A stretch of 64,000 nucleotides of DNA from Paracidovorax wautersii (GTDB lineage Bacteria; Pseudomonadota; Gammaproteobacteria; Burkholderiales; Burkholderiaceae_C). The notes under the pieces are model-generated. The model worked only from the letters and a program-made list of their open reading frames with translations, was not told the DNA's origin and ran no database searches. Location of the stretch: assembly GCA_009912175.1 (NCBI GenBank), contig WNDQ01000007.1, positions 38,220 to 102,219 of the forward strand, written 5' to 3'. Of this stretch, positions 17,619 through 26,170 are shown one piece after another (the first letter of the stretch is position 1; every line of letters starts with the position of its first letter). Position numbers and translations under genes: made by a program.

Positions 17619-17634
17619 AAACTGGTACCAGTTT
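17619..17634. promoter_or_regulatory. Perfect 16-bp palindromic operator between MFS and XRE genes
   Basis: AAACTGGTACCAGTTT reads identically on both strands. It lies in the 116-bp divergent promoter region, 48 bases before the XRE gene and 54 before the MFS gene. TATCCT follows it in the direction of the XRE gene and could be a -10 element. The best candidate binder is the XRE protein at 17682. Confidence 0.65.
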
Positions 17635-17681
17635 TTGCTTATCCTGGTAGTCGACATGCCGCCCAACCGGAGGCCCCGCCC

Positions 17682-18584
17682 ATGAATGCCCCTTTGACGC
17701 CGGCCTTGCTGGCGGCCGCGCCGGACGAGCGCGACGCCGCTCCCCACCGCAAGGAACTCGGCCTGTTCCTTCGCGCCCGCCGCGAAAGCCTGGACCCGCA
17801 GCGCCTGGGCCTGCCGCGCGCCGGGCGCCGCCGCACCCCGGGCCTGCGGCGCGAAGAAGTCGCCCTGCTGGCCGACGTGGGGGTCACCTGGTACACCTGG
17901 CTTGAACAGGGCCGCGACATCCAGGCCTCGCCGCGCGCGCTGGGCGCCATCGCCCAGGCCCTGCAATGCAACCCGACCGAGACCCACCACCTGTTCCGGC
18001 TCGCCGGCCTGACCGCGCCCGCCAGCGCCACGCTGGCGCCGCTGTGCGAGCGGCCGTCGGCCGCCGTCGCGGCCTTGCTGCGCCAGCTCGATCCTTATCC
18101 GGCGTTGATGCAGAACGCACGCATGGACATCGCGGACTTCAACCCGGCCTTCTGCCGCCTGGTCAACATCGACCTCAACCAGGTCGATCCGGGCGACCGC
18201 AACTGCGCCTACCTGACCTTGACCCATCCGCAGTGGCGCGCCAGCGTGGCCGACTGGCCGGGCATGGTGCGGCACATCGTCGCGCACTTCCGCGCCGCCA
18301 TGGCCGAACGCATGGACGATCCGGCCTGGCAGCACATGCTGGAGCGCCTGCTGGCCGTGTCCGAGGAATTCCGCGAGCTGTGGCCGCGCTACGAGGTCGC
18401 GGGCGTGGCCAATCACGTCAAGGTCTTCCAGCGCCCGCGCGAAGGCCAACTGCGCCTGCATCAGATCAACTGGTGGTCCGCGCCACGCAACGGCGACCGG
18501 CTGATCGTCTACATGCCGGCCGACGAGGCCGCCGAAGCGGCCCTGCGCCGCATGGCCGCGCAGGACGGCCTGGTGGCCGTCTGA
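17682..18584 (+). CDS. XRE-family regulator with MmyB-like ligand-binding domain
   Basis: A 300-residue regulator. The helix-turn-helix is LRREEVALLADVGVTWYTWL (about 48-68), followed by a PAS-like MmyB ligand domain with NARMDIADFNPAFCRL and HHLFRLAGL. Proteins of this type in actinobacteria and proteobacteria usually control a neighbouring transporter or oxidoreductase and sense a small lipid-like or aromatic ligand. It is divergent from the MFS gene and likely binds the palindrome between them. The ATG at 17682 is chosen because GGAGGCCCC lies before it; the frame upstream is non-family sequence. Confidence 0.85.
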   Translation: MNAPLTPALLAAAPDERDAAPHRKELGLFLRARRESLDPQRLGLPRAGRRRTPGLRREEVALLADVGVTWYTWLEQGRDIQASPRALGAIAQALQCNPTETHHLFRLAGLTAPASATLAPLCERPSAAVAALLRQLDPYPALMQNARMDIADFNPAFCRLVNIDLNQVDPGDRNCAYLTLTHPQWRASVADWPGMVRHIVAHFRAAMAERMDDPAWQHMLERLLAVSEEFRELWPRYEVAGVANHVKVFQRPREGQLRLHQINWWSAPRNGDRLIVYMPADEAAEAALRRMAAQDGLVAV

Positions 18585-18597
18585 AGCGGGGGCAAGC

Positions 18598-19263
18598 TCA
18601 GGCCATCAGCGCCAGGCTCTCAGCCAGGCCTTCGCTGGGCAGGCGGCGCAAGCCCGACCGCACGAAACGCTGCAGGCGGCCCATGGCAAAGGCCATCATC
18701 ACGCCGGCCTGGACCTGGGCGCGCACGGTGGGCGTGCTGCCGGCCGTCCGCAGGTGCTGGTCGCGCAGCGCCTGCTTGAGCGCGGCCTCGATCTTGTCGA
18801 AGAACAGCGTCATGCGCGACTGCAGCCGCTCGTTCTCGTGCACCAGCGCGTCGCCGATCATCACCCGCACCAGGCCGGGATTGGCTTCGCCGAACTGCAG
18901 CAGCAGGCTCACGATCTGCGGGGCCAGCAGGGCCGCGTCGGTCTCGCCGCTTTCCACACGCGCCTGGACCTGCGCGATGAGCGAGAACACGGACTGCTCG
19001 ATGAAGTCGATCAGCCCCTCGAACATCTGCGCCTTGCTGGCGAAGTGGCGGTACAGCGCCGCTTCGCTCACGCCCAGGCGCGCGGCCAGCGCGGCGGTGG
19101 TGATGCGTTCGGGATGCGGCTGCTCCAGCATGGCCGCCAGGGTCTGCAGGATCTGCGCGCGGCGCTCGCCCGGCTTGGGGCGCGCACGCGGGGCGGCGCC
19201 ATCGGGCGGGCGGGGGGCGGTGGCGCCGGTCGGGCCGGACGCGTCGGGCAAGGACTCCGTCAT
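18598..19263 (-). CDS. slmA: Nucleoid occlusion factor SlmA (TetR family)
   Basis: A 221-residue TetR-fold protein. The DNA-binding part reads ITTAALAARLGVSEAALYRH, followed by FASKAQMFEGLIDFIEQSVF, which is diagnostic for SlmA. SlmA binds specific chromosomal sites and stops FtsZ ring assembly over the nucleoid. A Pro/Ala-rich N-terminal extension of about 30 residues precedes the domain, as in related Burkholderiales proteins. It lies 56 bases after argB on the same strand, a usual neighbour in this group. Confidence 0.92.
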   Translation of the reverse strand: MTESLPDASGPTGATAPRPPDGAAPRARPKPGERRAQILQTLAAMLEQPHPERITTAALAARLGVSEAALYRHFASKAQMFEGLIDFIEQSVFSLIAQVQARVESGETDAALLAPQIVSLLLQFGEANPGLVRVMIGDALVHENERLQSRMTLFFDKIEAALKQALRDQHLRTAGSTPTVRAQVQAGVMMAFAMGRLQRFVRSGLRRLPSEGLAESLALMA

Positions 19264-19319
19264 GAAATCGGTGGGCTCCCAGGCAGGGCTTCGGCCCGGG
19301 CCGAAGCCGGTGCTGTCGT

Positions 19320-20210
19320 TCAGTAGGAACGGATCATGGTCCCGTAGGCCTGATCGGTGAGGATTTCCAGCAGCATCGCGTGCGGCACGCGGCCGTCGAC
19401 GATGTGCACGGCATTGACGCCGCTCTTGGCCGCGTCGATGGCGCCAGCCAGCTTGGGCAGCATGCCGCCCGAGATGGTGCCGTCGGCGATCAGATCGTCG
19501 ATCTCGCGCGCGGTCAGCTCGGTGATGAGCTCACCCGCCTTGTTGAGCACGCCGCGGATGTTGGTGAGCATCATGAGCTTCTCGGCCTTGAGCACCGTAG
19601 CCAGCTTGCTGGCGACCACGTCGGCGTTGATGTTGTAGCTCTCGTTGTCCTCTCCAAAGCCCAGCGGGCTGACGACCGGGATGAAGGCGTCGTCCTGCAG
19701 CGCCTTGACCACGCCGGGGTCGATCGAGACGATGTCGCCGACCTGGCCGATGTCGTGTTCCTTGCTGGGGTCGTCCTGGTCGACCAGCTTGAGCTTGCGC
19801 GCGCGGATCAGGCCGCCGTCGCGCCCGGTCAGGCCCATGGCCTTGCCGCCGGCCTGGTTGATCAGGCCCACGATGTCCTGCTGCACCTCGCCGGCCAGCA
19901 CCCACTCGACCACTTCCATGGTCTCGGCGTCGGTCACGCGCATGCCCTGGATGAAGTGGCCCTGCTTGCCCAGGCGCTTGAGCGCGGTCTCGATCTGCGG
20001 GCCGCCGCCGTGCACTACCACCGGGTTCATGCCGACCAGCTTGAGCAGCACCACGTCTTCAGCGAAATCGGCCTGCAGCGCCGGGTCGGTCATGGCGTTG
20101 CCGCCGTACTTGATGACGATGGTCTTGCCGTGGAACTTGCGGATGTAGGGCAGGGCCTGGGCCAGGATCTCCGCCTTGTCGCGCGGCGCGATCAGCGTGG
20201 TGTCGGTCAT
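19320..20210 (-). CDS. argB: Acetylglutamate kinase
   Basis: A 296-residue enzyme that phosphorylates N-acetyl-L-glutamate, the second step of arginine synthesis. Phosphate-binding motifs VIKYGGNAM (about 32-40) and VVHGGGPQI (about 68-76) are intact, as are [12 protein letters not shown] and [12 protein letters not shown], the latter contacting substrate. The length is normal for the hexameric, arginine-inhibited type. It starts with GCACTTCC before the ATG and is transcribed with slmA. Confidence 0.96.
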   Translation of the reverse strand: MTDTTLIAPRDKAEILAQALPYIRKFHGKTIVIKYGGNAMTDPALQADFAEDVVLLKLVGMNPVVVHGGGPQIETALKRLGKQGHFIQGMRVTDAETMEVVEWVLAGEVQQDIVGLINQAGGKAMGLTGRDGGLIRARKLKLVDQDDPSKEHDIGQVGDIVSIDPGVVKALQDDAFIPVVSPLGFGEDNESYNINADVVASKLATVLKAEKLMMLTNIRGVLNKAGELITELTAREIDDLIADGTISGGMLPKLAGAIDAAKSGVNAVHIVDGRVPHAMLLEILTDQAYGTMIRSY

Positions 20211-20289
20211 GGAAGTGCGTCCGTGTGGTCGGTCAAAACAAACAGAATGCGCGCATTGTGCCTCAGCGTCCGTGACGCGTTCGGACCGC

Positions 20290-21138
20290 CTATCGGCGAT
20301 GCCCGAGCTTGCGCGAAAGCTCGCCCGCCGCGCGCCGCAGCGCCTGGGCGATGGCGCCCTCCCAGTCGGCGTCGAAAGTGCCGATGGGGCCGATCGCCGT
20401 GAGCCCCAGCACCATGGTGCCGGCCGCGTCGAACACCGGTGCGGCCATGGCGTTGACGCCCATCACCGTGGCGCCCTCGGAGCGGCTCAGGCCGCGCGTG
20501 CGCACGTCGCCGAGCTGGCGCTCGAACTGCGGCCACGACAGCGGCTGGCCGTGGCGCGCGGGCTCGCCCGGCCCGGGCGCGGTGCGGGCGGCGTCCAGCG
20601 GACGGGCCGACTCGAACACCGCGCGCACCTCTTCCTGCGCGCGGTGGGCGGCGAACAGCCGGCCGGTGGCCGTCTCGGCCAGCGAGAACAGCGTGCCGTG
20701 GCGCATGCTGGCAAACACCACGGCGGGCGATTCCTCGATGCGCACGATGGTCGGGCCGCTGCCGGCCGCCCAGACCGACAGCGCCGTGGTCTGCCCGATC
20801 TCGCGCGCCAGCGGCGCCAGCGCCGGCGTGGCGATCTGCACCGGGTGCGACTGCTGCAGGCTGATCAAGCCCATCTGCAGCGCCAGCGGCCCGAGCTGGT
20901 AGCGGCCGGAATCGGCGTCCTGGTCCACCAGGCCCAGCCGCCCGTAGCTCACCAGATACGGGTGCGCACGCGCCGGCGACAGGCCCGCGCGCGCGGCCAG
21001 GTCCTTGAGCGCCAGCGACACACCCGCCTCGGCCAGTGCACGCAGCAGCTGGCCGCCGACCTCCACGCTCTGGATGCCGCGCTGGGCCTTGTCCTGCACG
21101 CCGCCCTGCGCGGGGTCCTCGAATTCGTCGTCGCTCAT
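20290..21138 (-). CDS. IclR-family transcriptional regulator
   Basis: A 282-residue regulator: N-terminal winged helix with [20 protein letters not shown] (about 42-61) and a C-terminal GAF-like ligand domain with [19 protein letters not shown] and [14 protein letters not shown]. IclR proteins regulate aromatic and glyoxylate catabolism as activators or repressors. It is divergent from the MBL/monooxygenase/receptor genes starting at 21272, with a 133-bp AT-richer gap between them, and is their likely controller. Confidence 0.88.
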   Translation of the reverse strand: MSDDEFEDPAQGGVQDKAQRGIQSVEVGGQLLRALAEAGVSLALKDLAARAGLSPARAHPYLVSYGRLGLVDQDADSGRYQLGPLALQMGLISLQQSHPVQIATPALAPLAREIGQTTALSVWAAGSGPTIVRIEESPAVVFASMRHGTLFSLAETATGRLFAAHRAQEEVRAVFESARPLDAARTAPGPGEPARHGQPLSWPQFERQLGDVRTRGLSRSEGATVMGVNAMAAPVFDAAGTMVLGLTAIGPIGTFDADWEGAIAQALRRAAGELSRKLGHRR

Positions 21139-21271
21139 GGTTTTCCCGTGTTGGATAGCTCAAGCCGCGCGCGTCCATGGACAGGCGCCGCCGCGAATAC
21201 TAATATCTCTCGAATTCTCCAATGTGTAATTTATTCGTTAATAGCAAATCCAACCCTTTCAGGAGACCACC

Positions 21272-22237
21272 ATGGCCACCAAGGCCTTTGCATCCCACGC
21301 CGACACGGCCGACAAAAAACCCAGCTTCACCCAGCTCAGCGAGAACGCCTGGGCCTACACCGCCGAGGGTGACCCCAACACCGGCGTGTTCATCGGCGAC
21401 GACGCCGTCATGGTGGTCGACACCCTGGCCACACCGGCCATGGCGCAGGACCTGATCGCGCGCATCCGCGGCGTCACCGACAAGCCCATCAAGTACGTCG
21501 TGCTGTCGCACTACCACGCGGTGCGTGTGCTGGGCGCCTCGGCCTACGCCCGGGAAGGCGCGCAGCAGGTCATCGCCAGCCGCGACACCTACGACCTCAT
21601 CGTCGAGCGCGGCGAGCAGGACAAGGCCAGCGAGATCGGCCGCTTCCCGCGCCTGTTCCGCAACGTCGAGTCGGTGCCGGCGGGCCTGACCTGGCCCACG
21701 CTCACCTTCTCGGGCCAGATGAGCATCTGGCTGGGCCGGGTCGAGGTCAAGCTCGCGCAGATCGGGCGCGGCCACACCAAGGGCGACACGATTGCCTACA
21801 TCGAGGACCAGAAGGTCTGCTTTGCCGGTGACCTGGTCGAGTACGAGAGCACCGCCTACGCGGGCGACTGCTACTTCAAGGACTGGCCGGCCACGCTCGA
21901 CCGGCTCGCCGCCTTCGGTTTCGACAAGCTCGTGCCCGGCCGCGGCGACGCGCTCCAAGGCCGCCAGCAGGTCGCCGAAGCGATTGCCGGCACCCGCGCC
22001 TTCGTCAGCGACCTCTACACCCAGGTCAACAGCGGCGTGGCGCGTGGCCTGGACCTGCAGGCCATCTACCGCGAAACCTACGCCGCGCTGCAGCCGCGCT
22101 ACGGCCACTGGGTGATCTTCGAGCACTGCATGCCCTTCGACGTCAGCCGCGCCTACGACGAGGCCACCGACCACGAGCACCCGCGCATCTGGACCGCCGA
22201 GCGCGACCGGGCGCTGTGGCAGGCCCTCGAAGGCTGA
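21272..22237 (+). CDS. MBL-fold protein with an altered metal motif
   Basis: A 321-residue metallo-beta-lactamase-fold protein. The usual HxHxDH box is replaced by LSHYHAVRVLGAS (about 87-99): the first two His are there, but Asp and the last His are not. Downstream ligands look present: GRGHTKGDT (about 167), CFAGDLVEY (about 187) and EHCMPFD (about 285). With one zinc site intact it may use a single metal. It is first in a tight run with a FAD monooxygenase, a DUF2783 protein and a Bug receptor, so it probably hydrolyses a ring-derived ester, thioester or lactone. AGGAGACCACC precedes the ATG. Confidence 0.8.
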   Translation: MATKAFASHADTADKKPSFTQLSENAWAYTAEGDPNTGVFIGDDAVMVVDTLATPAMAQDLIARIRGVTDKPIKYVVLSHYHAVRVLGASAYAREGAQQVIASRDTYDLIVERGEQDKASEIGRFPRLFRNVESVPAGLTWPTLTFSGQMSIWLGRVEVKLAQIGRGHTKGDTIAYIEDQKVCFAGDLVEYESTAYAGDCYFKDWPATLDRLAAFGFDKLVPGRGDALQGRQQVAEAIAGTRAFVSDLYTQVNSGVARGLDLQAIYRETYAALQPRYGHWVIFEHCMPFDVSRAYDEATDHEHPRIWTAERDRALWQALEG

Positions 22238-22254
22238 CCGGCGGGGGCCCCACC

Positions 22255-23985
22255 ATGCACCTGCAGGACCTGCCCACGGTGGCGGCCGATGCCGCCGTCG
22301 ATTTCCAATCCCTCGAATTCGACTACCAGCGCGCCGCCGACCACGGGCGCGAGCCGCCCGCGCAGCACCCGGTGGTCGTGGTCGGCGCCGGCCCGGTCGG
22401 CCTGGCCCTGGCCATCGACCTGGCGCAGCGCCAGATCCCCGTGGTGCTGCTGGACAACGACCACCGGCTGTCCACCGGCTCGCGCGCCATCTGTTTTGCC
22501 AAACGCACGCTGGAAGTCTTCGACCGGCTGGGCTGCGCCGTGCCCATGCTCGCCAAGGGCGTGGCCTGGCAGACCGGCCGCGTGTTCTTCGGCGAGCAGG
22601 AGGTCTACACGTTCGACCTGCTGCCCGAGCCCGGCCACCAGCACCCGGCCTTCATCAACCTGCAGCAGTACCACGTCGAGGGCCAGTTGGCCGCGCGCGC
22701 CGCGCAACTGCCCCAGCTCGACCTGCGCTGGCGCAGCGCCGTCACCGGCCTGGCGCAGGACGCCCAGGCCGCCGTGCTCACCATCGACACACCCGACGGC
22801 CCCTACCGCCTGGCCGCCAGCCACGTCGTGGCCTGCGACGGCGCACGCTCCACGCTGCGCGCGCTGCTGGGCCAGGAAAGCCACGGCCGGACCTTCCAGG
22901 ACCGCTTTCTGATCGCCGACGTGCGTATCCAGCCCACCCGCGCCACGCCAGACGGCGCCCCCGCCGACGGGCCGCGCGGACACGGCCTGCCCAGCGCGGG
23001 CGCCCAGGGCCCCGCCGAGCGCTGGTTCTGGTTCGACCCGCCCTTCCACCCCGGCCAGAGCGTGCTGCTGCACCAGCAGGCCGACGACATCTGGCGCGTC
23101 GACTTCCAGCTCGGCTGGGACGCCGACCCCGAGGCCAAAAAACGCCCCGAGGCCATCCGCCCACGCATCCAGGCGCTGCTGGGGCCGGACGCCACATTCG
23201 AACTGGTCTGGGCCAGCGTCTACGCCTTCTCGTGCAAACGCATGGACCACTTTCGCCACGGCCGCGTGCTGTTCGCGGGCGACGCCGCGCACGGCGTCTC
23301 CCCCTTCGGCGCGCGCGGGGCTAACTCGGGCGTGCAGGACGCCGACAACCTGGGCTGGAAGCTGGCCGCCGTGGTGCGCGGCGAGGCCCCGCCCGCGCTG
23401 CTCGACAGCTACGCCAGCGAGCGCGAATCCGCCGCCGACGAGAACATCCTGAACTCGACACGCTCGACCGACTTCATCACGCCCAAGAGCGCGGCCAGCC
23501 GCCTGCTGCGCAATGCCGTGCTCGACCTGGCCCGCCAGCATCCCTTCGCGCGGCGGCTGGTCAACAGCGGCCGGCTGTCGACGCCGTCGACGCTGCAGGG
23601 CTCCCCGCTGAACACGGCCGACACCCGCCATGGCGAGCCCTACGCCGCCGACGCGCCCGGCCCCGGCGCCCCCGCGCCCGACGCCCCGCTGGCCACCGGC
23701 TGGCTGCTGCGCACGGCGGCCGGCGCGCCGGGCTTTGCCGCCCTGGTCTTTGGCGACGGCCCGCAAGCGCAGGCCAGCCTGCAGGCCCTGGCGCAGGCGG
23801 ATCGCCCCATCCAGGCCATCACCATCGCCGGCGGCGGCGCCCACACGCTGGCCTGGCAACGCTACGACGCCCGGCCCGGCTCGGTGTATCTCCTGAGGCC
23901 GGACCAGCACGTCTGTGCAAGATGGCGTCAGCCCGACGCCGACGCCGTCGCGGCCGCCTACGACCGTGCCATGGCGCGGCACTGA
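22255..23985 (+). CDS. FAD-dependent aromatic monooxygenase (PheA/TfdB-like)
   Basis: A 576-residue flavoprotein hydroxylase. FAD motifs in order: VVVVGAGPVGLALAIDLA (about 40-57), VVACDGARSTLR (the DG motif, about 190) and VLFAGDAAHGVSPFGARG (the GD motif, about 340). The C-terminal thioredoxin-like domain of phenol hydroxylases is recognisable. It would use NAD(P)H and O2 to hydroxylate a phenolic acid in the cytoplasm. The start at 22255 is 17 bases after the MBL stop. The closest known types are 3-(3-hydroxyphenyl)propionate and chlorophenol hydroxylases; the substrate is not known. Confidence 0.85.
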   Translation: MHLQDLPTVAADAAVDFQSLEFDYQRAADHGREPPAQHPVVVVGAGPVGLALAIDLAQRQIPVVLLDNDHRLSTGSRAICFAKRTLEVFDRLGCAVPMLAKGVAWQTGRVFFGEQEVYTFDLLPEPGHQHPAFINLQQYHVEGQLAARAAQLPQLDLRWRSAVTGLAQDAQAAVLTIDTPDGPYRLAASHVVACDGARSTLRALLGQESHGRTFQDRFLIADVRIQPTRATPDGAPADGPRGHGLPSAGAQGPAERWFWFDPPFHPGQSVLLHQQADDIWRVDFQLGWDADPEAKKRPEAIRPRIQALLGPDATFELVWASVYAFSCKRMDHFRHGRVLFAGDAAHGVSPFGARGANSGVQDADNLGWKLAAVVRGEAPPALLDSYASERESAADENILNSTRSTDFITPKSAASRLLRNAVLDLARQHPFARRLVNSGRLSTPSTLQGSPLNTADTRHGEPYAADAPGPGAPAPDAPLATGWLLRTAAGAPGFAALVFGDGPQAQASLQALAQADRPIQAITIAGGGAHTLAWQRYDARPGSVYLLRPDQHVCARWRQPDADAVAAAYDRAMARH

Positions 23986-24019
23986 AATCGCCCGTCCTTT
24001 GGAACCGGAAAGATCACCC

Positions 24020-24220
24020 ATGACTGCCACGCCACCGCCCGGCCTCGTCACCGCCGCCAACCTGGAGGCGCCCGACGACTTCTACGCAGCGCTGCTCCAA
24101 GCGCACGCCGACCTGACCGAGGCCCAGAGCCACGCCTTCAACGCCCGGCTGGTGCTGGTGCTGGCCAACCACGTCGGCGCGCAATCCGTGCTGCGCCAGG
24201 CCTTGCTCGCCGCCGCTTGA
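24020..24220 (+). CDS. DUF2783 small protein
   Basis: A 66-residue acidic protein with DDFYAALLQAHADLTEAQSH and LVLVLANHVGAQSVL, which match the DUF2783 family as I know it. Such proteins are encoded right after flavin monooxygenase genes and may be accessory subunits or chaperones; no function has been shown to my knowledge. It starts 34 bases after the monooxygenase stop. It is mostly helical, with no signal or membrane segment. Confidence 0.75.
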   Translation: MTATPPPGLVTAANLEAPDDFYAALLQAHADLTEAQSHAFNARLVLVLANHVGAQSVLRQALLAAA

Positions 24221-24277
24221 ATAAGGTCCATCGCGGCGCATCCCGTTTTCCTTCACCACAACGACATGGAGACAACG

Positions 24278-25264
24278 ATGTTCACATCGCACAACACCTG
24301 GGGCCGGCGCCACTGGCTGCGCATGGCCGGCGGCCTGGCGCTGGCGCCCGCGCTGGGACGGGTTTTTGCCCAGGACCGCCCGATCGAATGGGTGGTGGGT
24401 TATGCCGCCGGCGGCGGCTCCGACGCGGTCGCGCGCGCCACGGCCGCCACGCTGGGCAAGACGCTGGGCCAGACTCTGATCATCAACAACAAGCCGGGGG
24501 CGGCCACCAACATCGCGGCCGAATACGTGGCGCGCAGCCGCGACGCCGAACACATCCTGCTGACAGCCGATTTCGCCACGCTGGCGGCCAACCCCTTCTT
24601 GTTCGCCAAACTGCCCTACGACCCTGAAAAAGACTTCAAGCCGGTCGGCCTGCTCGCGCGGTTTCCGTTGGTCGCGGTGATCAACCCGCAGTTGCCGGCG
24701 CGCACCTGGTCCGAGTTCGCGGCCTGGGCGCGGGCGCAGCCCAACGGCGTCAACTACGCCTCGGCCGGCATCGGCAGTCCGCACCACCTGGCGACCGAAC
24801 TGCTCAAGGAAAAGACCGGCATCAACTTCATCCACGTGCCCTACAAGGGCGCGGCGCCAGCCCTGCAGGACCTGGTGGCGGGCAATGTGTCCTTCATGCT
24901 GGTGGACACCGCCAGCGGCAACCCCTTCGTGACGGCGGGCCGCCTGCGTGCGCTGGGCGTGGCCAGCGCGCGGCGCATCGCCTCGCTGCCCGATGCACCC
25001 ACGCTACAGGAGCAAGGCGTGGCCGACTACGAAGCCTACGCCTGGCAGGGCCTGGCCGTGCCGGCCGCGACCAGCGACGCGACCGTCCAGCGCCTGAACC
25101 AGCACCTGGTGCAGGCGCTGCAGTCGGACGACGTCAAGACGCGGTTTGCGGCGCTGGGCGTGGAAGGCCTGCCCGGCACGCCGCAGGAGATGGCACGCTA
25201 CGCCGCGGCCGAACGCGAACGCTGGGGGCGCATCATCCGCGCCAACAACATCCGCATCGACTGA
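24278..25264 (+). CDS. Bug-family tripartite tricarboxylate transporter substrate-binding protein
   Basis: A periplasmic receptor of about 328 residues. The N-terminus GRRHWLRMAGG followed by LALAPALGRVFAQ looks like a twin-arginine signal peptide, unusual for Bug proteins, which mostly use Sec. The mature part has IEWVVGYAAGGGSDAVARA and PGAATNIAAEYVARS, the family ligand loops. An ATG at 24266 is in frame, but 24278 is preferred because GGAGACAACG precedes it. It ends the MBL/monooxygenase operon and likely binds the acid that operon degrades. Confidence 0.88.
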   Translation: MFTSHNTWGRRHWLRMAGGLALAPALGRVFAQDRPIEWVVGYAAGGGSDAVARATAATLGKTLGQTLIINNKPGAATNIAAEYVARSRDAEHILLTADFATLAANPFLFAKLPYDPEKDFKPVGLLARFPLVAVINPQLPARTWSEFAAWARAQPNGVNYASAGIGSPHHLATELLKEKTGINFIHVPYKGAAPALQDLVAGNVSFMLVDTASGNPFVTAGRLRALGVASARRIASLPDAPTLQEQGVADYEAYAWQGLAVPAATSDATVQRLNQHLVQALQSDDVKTRFAALGVEGLPGTPQEMARYAAAERERWGRIIRANNIRID

Positions 25265-25279
25265 CGTGGGAACGAGTGC

Positions 25280-26077
25280 TCAGAACGTGCCCGGGTAGTT
25301 GCCGCCGTCGAGCAGCACGTTCTGGCCCGTCAGGTAGCTGGCCTGCCGGCTGCACAGGAAGGCGCAGACCTCGCCGAACTCCTGCGGCGTGCCCAGACGC
25401 CCCGCGGGAATGGTCTTGCCGACGATCTTGCGCGCGCCGTCCACGTCCACACCGTGCTGCTGCGCGGTCTTGGTGAGCGTGGTGGCCAGGCGGTCGGTGT
25501 CGAAGCGACCCGGCAGCAGGTTGTTGATGGTCACGCCGCGCGCGGCCACGGCCGGGTTGCGCGCCACGCCGGCAACAAAACCCGTCAGGCCGCTGCGCGC
25601 GCCGTTGGACAGGCCCAGGATGTCGATCGGCGCCTTCACCGAGCTCGACGTGATGTTGACGATGCGCCCAAAGCCGCGCGCGATCATGCCGTCGATGGTC
25701 GCGCGGATCAGCGCCACGGGCGCGAGCATGTTGGCGTCGAGCGCCCGGATCCAGGTGTCGCGGTCCCAGTCGCGGAAGTCGCCCGGCGGCGGGCCGCCCG
25801 CGTTGGTGACGACGATGTCGAAATCGGTGCCCGGGCCGTCGGGGTGGCCAAACACCGCGGCACGGCCCGCGTCGGTCGTGATGTCGGCGGCGACCGCCAC
25901 CGCTTTGACGCCATGCGCGGCACGCAGCTTCGCTGCCGCGGCTTCCAGCGCCTCGGCCCCGCGCGCCACCATCACCACGTTGACGCCTTCAGCCGCCAGC
26001 GCCGCCGCGCAGCCCAGGCCCAGCCCCTTGCTGGCGCCGCCCACCAGCGCCCATTTGCCTTGCAATCCGAAATCCAT
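25280..26077 (-). CDS. SDR-family oxidoreductase lacking the usual Tyr-x3-Lys
   Basis: A 265-residue Rossmann enzyme. The cofactor loop is VGGASKGLGLG (about 12-22), NAG is in VVTNAGGPPPG (about 90), and the active-site serine region is ITSSSVKAP. Where classical SDRs have Tyr-x3-Lys this protein reads LGLSNGARSGLTG, so Tyr becomes Ser and Lys becomes Arg. A whole branch of 3-oxoacyl reductase-like proteins shows this pattern. It may bind NAD(P) with a different chemistry. Converges with the Bug gene at 24278 (15-base gap). Start chosen at MDFGLQGKWALV. Confidence 0.82.
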   Translation of the reverse strand: MDFGLQGKWALVGGASKGLGLGCAAALAAEGVNVVMVARGAEALEAAAAKLRAAHGVKAVAVAADITTDAGRAAVFGHPDGPGTDFDIVVTNAGGPPPGDFRDWDRDTWIRALDANMLAPVALIRATIDGMIARGFGRIVNITSSSVKAPIDILGLSNGARSGLTGFVAGVARNPAVAARGVTINNLLPGRFDTDRLATTLTKTAQQHGVDVDGARKIVGKTIPAGRLGTPQEFGEVCAFLCSRQASYLTGQNVLLDGGNYPGTF

Positions 26078-26170
26078 GGCTCGTACTCCGTTGATCGTGT
26101 GTTGGATGAGGTCGGGCCGCAGTGTGACACAGCGCCGCGCAGGCCGCAGGCCGTGCCCGCTCACCTGTTC

